From: Microbacterium sp. LWH11-1.2
GTDB taxonomy: Bacteria > Actinomycetota > Actinomycetes > Actinomycetales > Microbacteriaceae
Assembly (NCBI RefSeq): GCF_038397745.1
Contig: NZ_CP151636.1
Coordinates: 4,092,001 to 4,156,000 of the forward strand
DNA: 64,000 nt
Reading direction: 5' to 3'
Position 1 is the stretch's first letter. Every line of letters begins with the position of its first letter. Shown here piece after piece: positions 51,201 to 64,000 of the stretch. A program made the translations under genes and the position numbers. The notes beneath the pieces are model-generated. The model did no database searches. It was given only the letters and a program-made list of their open reading frames with translations, and was not told where the DNA came from.

Positions 51201-51910
51201 TCGATGCTGTCGACGCCAGGACCGACGTTGACCGCCACCTGGCCCTCGTCGGTGCCGACCTGACCGGCGGACAGCACGGCGCTGTTGCTCTGCAGCGCCG
51301 CCAGCACCATGGCCGGGTCGACCTTCAGACGGTCGACGTCGGCCGGACGCAGCGAGACCTCGATCCGCTGCGACTCGCGGCCCTCCAGCGTGGCCGCGCG
51401 CACCCCGGCCACAGCGCGGATCTCGGGCAGGACGCTCTGCTCGAGGGCCTCCGCGAAGGTGTCGGCATCCGATGTCGAGCCCGCGCTCAGCACCATGGCC
51501 GGGATGTCTGCGGCGGAACCCGACTGCACGATGACGGTCGAGTCCTTCGGCAGCGCGGTCTTGGCCCCGTCAACGGCCGCCTTGATCGCGCGGAGCGTCT
51601 CCTCGGCGTCGAGCTCGAACGGCCAGTTGACCATCACCTGCGCACTGCCGCTCTGAGTGGTGGAGCTGACCGAGGTCAGCCCGCTCATGCCTCCCAGCGC
51701 CTCTTCGACCGGCTCTGTGGCGAGCTGGACCATCTGGTCGGGCGCGAGCCCGCTGGAGCTCACCGAGATGTACGCTCCCGGTTGCGTCATCGACGGCGTC
51801 AGCTCCTGACGGAGCGAGGACATCGCGATGATGCCGAACACGGCGACGGCGATCGTGATCAGGCCGACGATGGCACGGTTGGCGAGGCTGGCGCGCGTGA
51901 GGAATGTCAT
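48257..51910 (-). CDS. HAE1-type RND efflux pump with a coiled-coil insertion
   Basis: 1217 aa AcrB/SwrC-like RND transporter. Twelve transmembrane helices lie in two halves, with large extracytoplasmic loops after helices 1 and 7. The proton-relay Asp pair of helix 4 is visible in VVDDSIVVIENINRH. In the second large loop, residues about 785-925, is a long Gln/Ala/Glu/Lys-rich coiled-coil hairpin (two helical arms with a Pro-rich turn VVPDPVTPE) that AcrB lacks. As the organism is monoderm and no membrane-fusion protein gene lies nearby, this may replace an AcrA-type adaptor. Exported compound unknown. ATG 51910 gives the standard first helix. Confidence 0.93.
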   Translation of the reverse strand: MTFLTRASLANRAIVGLITIAVAVFGIIAMSSLRQELTPSMTQPGAYISVSSSGLAPDQMVQLATEPVEEALGGMSGLTSVSSTTQSGSAQVMVNWPFELDAEETLRAIKAAVDGAKTALPKDSTVIVQSGSAADIPAMVLSAGSTSDADTFAEALEQSVLPEIRAVAGVRAATLEGRESQRIEVSLRPADVDRLKVDPAMVLAALQSNSAVLSAGQVGTDEGQVAVNVGPGVDSIETIAALPVQVAEGAVQIQDVADVTLQPEPTGSLSRVNGKAALTIQVMPAIGSNAVEISHGVTAILDRYSDSLKAEFLPIFDQAPYIEQSIEDLSTEGGLGLLFAVVIIFAFLRSWRSTIIAAVSIPLSLLITMIALLWTDNTLNIFTLAALTIAIGRVVDDSIVVIENINRHAERKVPTAADIVASVKQVSGAIIASTATTIAVFLPIAFVSGVTGQLFRPFSITVTIALAASLVVALTIVPVLAYVFLRSRGARRAAAATAGGAIAAAEAEAPVEDAGAFARAEMSAPEDRLQRGFMSFLGATHRRPVITLAASTAVLLATFVLATQIPTDFLGESSQQSITVTQTPEEAGTVEDRVAAAEPVERALQKVTGVESVRSTIPGASTGAGEENVNTFDVTLDKGAKVADVQDGIDRKLEELGDPEQFEVQTADSSGAGSGIDLRVIGDDPKALAAASESLIKALEKEGSIQNASSDISGEQPLVQVTVDPLKAAALGFDQQQIASAITAALNGTPAGSVMLDGRERDIVIRTAAVSGGVDAVAAMALPVTSKQTAAAQKAALDALEAQQKQKAEEQKAKAEREMDKQIADTTDQRSELRDQISTLRGQLAQLEASAPVVPDPVTPETQAAIDAERERQEQIAAMLSAIGQAQAGVEAADAQLTQLRESQTEAAAQQEEATRLEAEQKAAAEVRGTAVRVADVATVTEEMTAPSISRIGGERVVTITVTPKSGQLDAATQALDAATAKFDLPAGTRFEVAGVAADQDDAFGQLGLAMLAAIALVLLVMVMTFRNLRQPTILLIAVPFAATGAIVGLLLTGTPLGLPALIGLLMLIGIVVTNAIVLLDLVNKLREGGADLAEAVYHGTRLRLRPILMTATATIFALLPMAFGITGGGVFISRPLAIVVIGGLISSTLLTLVLVPILYLLLERSRERRMAKRAERRARREQEKLDAQEPGEDEGVAVFDDGSEGTDDSVPAVQRG

Positions 51911-52126
51911 GTGTGGCGAGGAGTTTCGTTCGGTGCGACAGGGCAGAGGCGCGGCCCTGTCGCGGCTCCCGGCCGCGGTCGTGCGCGATTCCTGGCCGCC
52001 GTCGAGCAGCGATGAGTCCAGCCAATCGTCTCCGGTCCACCCCGGCATCCGCCGGTGGTACCGACCGGGTCCGCCTACGGGACGATTTCTCCTCCCCCGT
52101 GCGAGGGAGGAGGCGCGTGAACGCAC

Positions 52127-52162
52127 GAAGAAGGCCCCGGGGCGAACCCCGGGGCCTTCTTC
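52127..52162. terminator. Strong intrinsic terminator after rpoC
   Basis: A 16-bp perfect stem, GAAGAAGGCCCCGGGG at 52127-52142, with a CGAA tetraloop and its complement at 52147-52162. It is 14 bases after the rpoC stop on the minus strand. The A/T ends of the stem provide U-tracts. The bases from 52126 to 51911 before the RND start hold no clear gene. Confidence 0.88.
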
Positions 52163-52175
52163 ACTTCGTCACACC

Positions 52176-56051
<3,876 letters not shown>

Positions 56052-56138
56052 TAGTTCTCCTGTGTCGGAAATTCTTTTTGAGAAGTCTGGCGCCGGCAAG
56101 CTCAGTCACCCGGGTGGGCTCCTGAGCTTGCCTGCGGA

Positions 56139-59642
<3,504 letters not shown>

Positions 59643-59767
59643 GGGAATAACCTCCGTGAGCCCCGCAGGGCTTCTCGATTCCTTTGTCGTCAGGTGGAGT
59701 GTGCGCTCAAAGACTCAACGAATGCCGACCACCATATGAGGGCAGGGAGAAGCGAGCGCAACTACCA

Positions 59768-59796
59768 ACTATACGTGTGATTCTGCGACATGGCAA
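59768..59796 (-). promoter_or_regulatory. rpoBC promoter
   Basis: Minus-strand -35 TTGCCA (59796-59791), 17-bp spacer and -10 TATAGT (59773-59768), close to the housekeeping sigma consensus. Predicted transcript start is near 59761, leaving a leader of about 119 bases before the TTG. Confidence 0.75.
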
Positions 59797-59812
59797 GCTC
59801 AGTCCTTGACCA

Positions 59813-59844
59813 ATCTCGGAAGCTGCGGTAAAAGCATCCGAGAT
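59813..59844 (-). terminator. Possible terminator after the peptide ABC ATPase gene
   Basis: An 8-bp stem ATCTCGGA/TCCGAGAT with a 16-base loop, extendable through imperfect outer pairs (TTGACC with GGTCA). It follows the stop of the ATPase gene on the minus strand and precedes the rpoBC promoter. Confidence 0.45.
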
Positions 59845-59851
59845 CGGCCGG

Positions 59852-61510
59852 TCAGGACGCGATGTTCAGCTCGTTGCCGGGGATCGAGGCCAGCAGCTTG
59901 CGCGTGTACGGGTCGCGCGGGTTCGTGAAGATCTCCTCCGAGGAGGCCGCCTCCACGAGCTTGCCGTCCTTCATCACACACACGTAGTCGCTGATCAGTC
60001 GCACCACCGCGAGGTCGTGCGAGATGAACAGGTAGCTCAGGCCGTACTCCCGCTGCAGCTCGCCGAGCAGCTTCAGGATCTGGTCCTGCACGAGCACGTC
60101 CAGCGCGGAGACCGGCTCGTCGCACACGATCAGATCCGGCGAGAGCGCGAGCGCCCGCGCGATCGCGACCCGCTGTCGCTGCCCGCCGGAGAGCTCCGAC
60201 GGGTAGCGGCGCAGCATCGACTGCGGCAGGGCCACATCGTCGAGGAGCTGTCGCACGCGCTTGCGCCGGTCGGCACCGCTCCCCCTCTTGTAGAAGTCCA
60301 GCGGCTCGGCGATCAGTCGCTCGATCGTGAACATCGGGTTCAGGCTCGAGTACGGATCCTGGAAGATCGGCTGCACCTGCTGGCGGAAGTTCTTCGTCTC
60401 CGCCCGGCTCAGCGACGAGATGTCCTTGCCCTCGTAGCGGATCAGCCCGCTCGTGGGCTCGATCACCTTCAGCAGCATCCGCGCGGTCGTCGTCTTGCCC
60501 GAACCGGACTCCCCCACGATCGCGACCGTCTCGCCGCGCGGGATCGCGAGCGATACGTCGTCGACGGCCACGAAGTCCTCGCCGCGACCCCTCACCGGGT
60601 AGACCTTGGTGAGGTTCTCGATCTCGACGATGTTGTCCTTCGGCTTCGCCGCCTCGGCTTCGTCCGCAGCCTCCGTCCGCTCCTCGACGTGGAACGCCTC
60701 CGGCCGCAGGCGCGCGGCCGCGACCGACGGCGCCGCCGCCACGAGGGACTGGGTGTACGGATGCTGCGGAGCCTCGAGGATCTGCCGCGCAGGGCCCTGC
60801 TCCACGACCTTGCCGCGGTGCATCACGACGACCCGCTCGGCGCGCTCGGCGGCGAGACCCAGGTCGTGCGTGATGAGCAGGACCGCCGTTCCGAGCTCTC
60901 GCGTCATCGCGCCGATCTGGTCGAGGATCGTGTGCTGCACGGTGACGTCGAGCGCGCTGGTGGGCTCGTCCGCGATCAGCAGACGCGGCTTGCACGCCAG
61001 GCCGATCGCGATGAGCGCTCGCTGGCGCATGCCGCCGGAGAACTCGTGCGGATACTGCTTCGCACGACGCTCCGGGTCGGGCAGCCCCGCGGCGGTGAGC
61101 GCCTCGACGACCTTCCCCTGCACGTTCTGCCGGTTGGCGAGACCGTGGGCGAGCAGCGTCTCCGCCACCTGCGTCCCGATCTTCGCGACCGGGTTCAGGT
61201 TCGACATCGGATCCTGCGGCACGAGACCGATGTCACGACCGCGGATCATCCGCAGCTCGTTCTCCGGCGCGTGCGCGATCTCCCTGCCGTCGAGACGGAT
61301 GCTGCCCGAGGCGACCTTCCCGCCGCCGGCCAGCAGTCCGATGATGGCCATCGCGGTCGTGGACTTGCCCGAGCCGGACTCCCCCACGATCGCCACGGTC
61401 TCGCCGGCGGCGATCTCGAGATCCACTCCCTCGACGGCGTGCACGACGCCGTCCATCGTGGCGAAGTCCACGGCGAGGCCCTGGACCGACAGCAGCGGTG
61501 CGGTCGACAT
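59852..61510 (-). CDS. Peptide ABC transporter ATPase, two fused nucleotide-binding domains (DppD-DppF type)
   Basis: 552 aa protein with two complete ATPase domains. Domain 1: Walker [10 protein letters not shown] (about 44), signature [12 protein letters not shown], Walker [15 protein letters not shown]. Domain 2: [35 protein letters not shown]. Each domain ends with the oligopeptide-type C-terminal extension with HPYTQSL and DPYTRKL. It powers uptake by the two permeases encoded upstream. ATG 61510 has AAGGAG at ideal spacing; ATG 61534 overlaps the upstream stop and would add eight residues. Confidence 0.95.
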   Translation of the reverse strand: MSTAPLLSVQGLAVDFATMDGVVHAVEGVDLEIAAGETVAIVGESGSGKSTTAMAIIGLLAGGGKVASGSIRLDGREIAHAPENELRMIRGRDIGLVPQDPMSNLNPVAKIGTQVAETLLAHGLANRQNVQGKVVEALTAAGLPDPERRAKQYPHEFSGGMRQRALIAIGLACKPRLLIADEPTSALDVTVQHTILDQIGAMTRELGTAVLLITHDLGLAAERAERVVVMHRGKVVEQGPARQILEAPQHPYTQSLVAAAPSVAAARLRPEAFHVEERTEAADEAEAAKPKDNIVEIENLTKVYPVRGRGEDFVAVDDVSLAIPRGETVAIVGESGSGKTTTARMLLKVIEPTSGLIRYEGKDISSLSRAETKNFRQQVQPIFQDPYSSLNPMFTIERLIAEPLDFYKRGSGADRRKRVRQLLDDVALPQSMLRRYPSELSGGQRQRVAIARALALSPDLIVCDEPVSALDVLVQDQILKLLGELQREYGLSYLFISHDLAVVRLISDYVCVMKDGKLVEAASSEEIFTNPRDPYTRKLLASIPGNELNIAS

Positions 61511-61530
61511 CTGATTCTCCTTCGCGGCGT

Positions 61531-62496
61531 TCATCGCGCCCTCGTCCGGGGATCCATCGCCTCGCGCAGCGCCTCACCCAGCAGGGTGAAGCCGAGCGCG
61601 GTGACCGCGATGCAGATACCGGGCAGGAACGCCAGCCATGGTGCGATCGCGAGCTCCGCCTGCGCGTAGGTGAGCATGCGGCCCCACTCCGCCGTCTCGG
61701 GGCGACCGCCGCCGAGACCGAGGAACGACAGCGCGGCCGCGTCGATGACGGCGGTGGCCAGCGTCAGCGTGCCCTGCACGATGACCGGGCCGATGGCGTT
61801 CGGCAGCACGTGCGACATGGTGATCTGTCCGCGGCCGAGTCCCAGCGTCTGCGCGGACAGCACGTAGTCGCTCGACCGCTGCTGCAGCATCGAGGCGCGC
61901 AGCAGGCGCGCGAAGATCGGCACCTGGGACGCTCCGATGGCGATCATCACCGCGAACGGCGTCTGACCGAGGATGGCCGCGATCGACACGGCCAGCAGCA
62001 GGTTCGGCACCGACAGGATGATGTCGACGACGCGCATGATGACGGTGTCGACCCATCCCCCGAACGTGCCGGCGAGCAGGCCGAGAACCATGCCGCCCAC
62101 CAGGCCGAGGGCCGTGGAGATCACGCCGACCAGAAGCGATGCCTGCGCTCCCCAGATGAGCTTCGAGAGCACATCACCGCCGAAGCGGTCGAGACCGAGC
62201 GGGAACTCCGGCAGCTCACCGGGACCGGGGATGTGCGTCGGGGTGATGAACTTCGCACCGGGCAGCGCCGTCTCCGGATAGGGAGCGAGCAGGGGTGCGA
62301 GTGCCGAGACGAGCAGGAAGGCGAGCACGATGGCCGCGCCGATCCACGCCGTCGGGTTGCGGCGGAGTCGGCGGAAGACGTCGCGCCAGAACCCTCCGGA
62401 TCCGTCCTTGAGACCGGCCTGGGCGATCGCGACGGTGTCGATGACGCCGCCGCTCTCCGCCGACGGTCCCTGTGCGGGTGGGAGTGCGACGCTCAT
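61531..62496 (-). CDS. Peptide ABC transporter permease (DppC type)
   Basis: 321 aa with an N-terminal cytoplasmic segment and six helices. It carries the OppC/DppC N-terminal RRNPTAWIGAAIVL, the loop FPLGLDRFGGDVLSKLIWGA, and the EAA motif ending LGLGRGQITMSHVLPN. It forms the channel with the DppB-type partner. Its stop lies beside the ATPase gene start, so they are cotranscribed. Substrates are probably di- or oligopeptides. Confidence 0.94.
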   Translation of the reverse strand: MSVALPPAQGPSAESGGVIDTVAIAQAGLKDGSGGFWRDVFRRLRRNPTAWIGAAIVLAFLLVSALAPLLAPYPETALPGAKFITPTHIPGPGELPEFPLGLDRFGGDVLSKLIWGAQASLLVGVISTALGLVGGMVLGLLAGTFGGWVDTVIMRVVDIILSVPNLLLAVSIAAILGQTPFAVMIAIGASQVPIFARLLRASMLQQRSSDYVLSAQTLGLGRGQITMSHVLPNAIGPVIVQGTLTLATAVIDAAALSFLGLGGGRPETAEWGRMLTYAQAELAIAPWLAFLPGICIAVTALGFTLLGEALREAMDPRTRAR

Positions 62497-62530
62497 GATG
62501 CGGCCTCCGTGCGGACGATGGTGAGGGACA

Positions 62531-63535
62531 TCACTGCACTCTCACTCTCGGATCGATGAAGCTGTAGGAGACATCCACCGCCAGGTTGATCAGCGCGTAC
62601 GCGATCGCGATGAAGATGATGAATCCCTGGAGCACGGGGAAGTCCCGCGTGAAGATCGCTCTCGCGAGGAACGAGCCGATCCCGGGGAAGGCGAACACGG
62701 TCTCGGTGAGCACCGCGCCCGAGATGAGCAGACCGGTCTGGAGGCCGATCGTGGTGATCACCGGGAGCATCGCGTTGCGCAGGATGAAGCGGCTGCGCAG
62801 CGTCGACGACCCCACGCCCTTCGCCCGACCGGTGCGCACGTAGTCCGCGTTCTGCACCTCCAGGACGCTGGCCCTGGTGATGCGGACGATGATGGCGAGC
62901 GGGATCGTGCCGAGAGCGAGCGCCGGCAGGATGAGATGCAGGATCGCATCCCAGGACGCGTCGAACTCGCCGGTGATGAGGCCGTCCCACACGTAGAAGC
63001 CCGTGGGATGGGTGGCGTCTATTCGCGGATCCTGCCTGCCGTCGGACGGCAGCCAGCCCAGCTGCACCGCGAAGACGTACTTCAGGATGAAGGCCAGGAA
63101 GAACACCGGGATGGTGATGCCGACGAGGCTCAGCACGACGGACGCGTGGTCCGTGAGCTTCCCGTGACGGCGCGCGGCCCAGTAGCCGAGCGGGATGCCG
63201 ACGCCGACGGCGAAGATGAGCGCCATGACGCTCAGCTCGAGCGTCGCAGGGAAGCGGCGGAAGAACTCCTCCACCACGGGACGGTTGGTCTGGATCGACG
63301 TGCCGAAGTCTCCCTGGAGGAGGCGTCCGATCCAGATGAAGTACTGCTCGAGCAGCGGCCTGTCGAAGCCGTAGAGCTCGTTGACTCTGGCGATGGCGTC
63401 GGGAGTCGCCTTCTCACCGAGAAGAGCGACGGCGGGGCCGCCGGGGAGGGCCCTGACCCAGGCGAACAGCAGGATGCTGAGCCCGAACAGGGTGGGGATG
63501 AGGAACAGCAGTCGCCTGCCGATGGTGCGCAGCAA
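62531..63535 (-). CDS. Peptide ABC transporter permease (DppB type)
   Basis: 334 aa from TTG 63535, six helices. It shows the DppB start (LRTIGRRLLFLIPTLFGLSI), LPGGPAVALLG, GDFGTSIQTNRPV and the EAA loop GVGSSTLRSRFILRNAMLP. TTG 63535 has GGAG six bases upstream and gives the family N-terminus; a longer frame from 63601 would cross the hairpin at 63563-63603. A DppC partner follows with a 34-bp gap. Confidence 0.94.
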   Translation of the reverse strand: MLRTIGRRLLFLIPTLFGLSILLFAWVRALPGGPAVALLGEKATPDAIARVNELYGFDRPLLEQYFIWIGRLLQGDFGTSIQTNRPVVEEFFRRFPATLELSVMALIFAVGVGIPLGYWAARRHGKLTDHASVVLSLVGITIPVFFLAFILKYVFAVQLGWLPSDGRQDPRIDATHPTGFYVWDGLITGEFDASWDAILHLILPALALGTIPLAIIVRITRASVLEVQNADYVRTGRAKGVGSSTLRSRFILRNAMLPVITTIGLQTGLLISGAVLTETVFAFPGIGSFLARAIFTRDFPVLQGFIIFIAIAYALINLAVDVSYSFIDPRVRVQ

Positions 63536-63562
63536 AGAGATCTCCGATGATCGGAAGGTACG

Positions 63563-63603
63563 CCGTGTTCCGGTTCTCGCGATGCGCGAGAACCGGAACA
63601 CGG
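63563..63603 (-). terminator. Strong hairpin between binding-protein and permease genes
   Basis: 19-bp perfect arms (63563-63581 and 63585-63603) around a 3-base loop, 18 bases after the binding-protein stop. It has no T-run. Such intercistronic stems commonly protect or partly end transcripts so that the binding protein is made in excess over the permeases. Confidence 0.75.
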
Positions 63604-63621
63604 CTCCTCAGATGGTCAGAC

Positions 63622-64000
63622 CTACTTGGTGAGGACGATGTCGGTGAAGACCTCGTCGTTCACGGGGCTGGCCGGGTAGCTCTTCACGCGCGGGTCGAAC
63701 GCCAGGGTCGGCGCCGGGTGCGCGAGCGGGACACCGGGGATGAACTGCGCGACATCCTCGTTGATCTGCTCGTAGAGCGGGGTCTGCTCGTCGAGGCTGG
63801 AGACACCGCGTGCCTCGGCCAGCTTCTGGAACAGCTCCGGGTTGTTGAAGCCCCACTCGGAGCTCTCCTGACCGAAGAAGACGCCGACGAAGTTGTCGGT
63901 GTCGTTGTAGTCACCGGTCCAGCCGAGCAGGTGGATGCCGTGGTCCGGCGTTCCGGTGGTGCGGTCGAGGTACTCGACCCACTCCTCCGAGACCGGGGTG
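63622..64000 (-). CDS. Peptide ABC transporter substrate-binding protein (family 5), C-terminal part
   Basis: The 3' end of a gene whose start lies beyond the right edge; 125 codons plus TAG are visible. The translated tail includes HLLGWTGDYNDTDNFVGVFF, WGFNNPELFQKLAEA, LYEQINEDVAQFIPGVPL and ends EVFTDIVLTK, which is the C-terminal lobe of family 5 (OppA/DppA) solute-binding proteins. It is the first gene of the operon whose permeases and ATPase follow. Signal peptide and N-terminal lobe cannot be judged. Confidence 0.9.
   Translation of the reverse strand, partial: TPVSEEWVEYLDRTTGTPDHGIHLLGWTGDYNDTDNFVGVFFGQESSEWGFNNPELFQKLAEARGVSSLDEQTPLYEQINEDVAQFIPGVPLAHPAPTLAFDPRVKSYPASPVNDEVFTDIVLTK

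Overview
The window is about 70% G+C, with dense short-spaced operons, frequent GTG/TTG starts, many ATGA stop/start overlaps and heavy use of gcatcc/ggatgc in coding sequence. Together with the rpoB-rpoC, rplM-rpsI-glmM, truA and Asp23/Gls24 clusters this points to an actinobacterium of the Microbacteriaceae, most likely Microbacterium. That placement is inference from composition and gene content; no search was run. Many genes have a TAnnnT -10 element ending six bases before the start codon, the signature of leaderless mRNAs.

Layout. 1-6.9 kb: envelope polysaccharide functions (two tandem Wzz/BY-kinase proteins, a GtrA flippase, a family 2 glycosyltransferase and a GT-C type membrane glycosyltransferase), interrupted by a DUF559 nuclease-like gene bordered by a long palindrome and a 14-bp direct repeat. 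7-9.3 kb: glmM, rpsI, rplM. 9.5-15.5 kb: metallo-hydrolase/AraC-type regulator pair, an EEP hydrolase, an XRE-like protein, truA and an amino-acid permease with an operator palindrome. 15.5-21.5 kb: a QorR/QorB-like redox pair, an Asp23/Gls24 envelope-stress cluster containing an ECF sigma factor, and a TetR-controlled DHA2 efflux pump. 21.5-30.5 kb: small unknowns, an AIM24 protein, and a sugar ABC importer operon with a 2-hydroxyacid dehydrogenase, a Tat-exported beta-propeller and a DeoR/LacI hybrid regulator. 30.5-34.5 kb: a second HxlR/oxidoreductase pair and a TetR/SDR pair with clear operators.

34.49-39.56 kb is the most striking part: a 5-kb genomic island in a tRNA-Met gene, bounded by 92-bp direct repeats (2 mismatches) that duplicate the tRNA 3' half and its terminator. 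It has lower G+C, no integrase, and five accessory genes: a two-helix membrane protein, a Ser/Thr kinase with DPG in place of DFG overlapping a probable TIM-barrel protein, a PD-(D/E)XK nuclease that overlaps the TIM-barrel gene tail to tail, and a DUF3800-like protein, plus an 86-bp structured palindrome between the last two. This looks like a mobile defence-type cargo; that function is a hypothesis.

39.5-64 kb: tRNA-Met, tRNA-Thr, an M23 peptidase, an IMPase, an enoyl-CoA hydratase, an FBP-domain protein, a BASS symporter, a DUF2510 membrane protein with a leaderless leader ORF, tRNA-Tyr, a PfkB kinase, a lipoprotein, an HAE-type RND pump carrying a large coiled-coil insertion, rpoC and rpoB (with Asn at the position of E. 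coli His526), and an oligopeptide ABC transporter operon running off the right edge. No rRNA, CRISPR array or insertion sequence was seen, and no gap over 300 bases lacks a gene.
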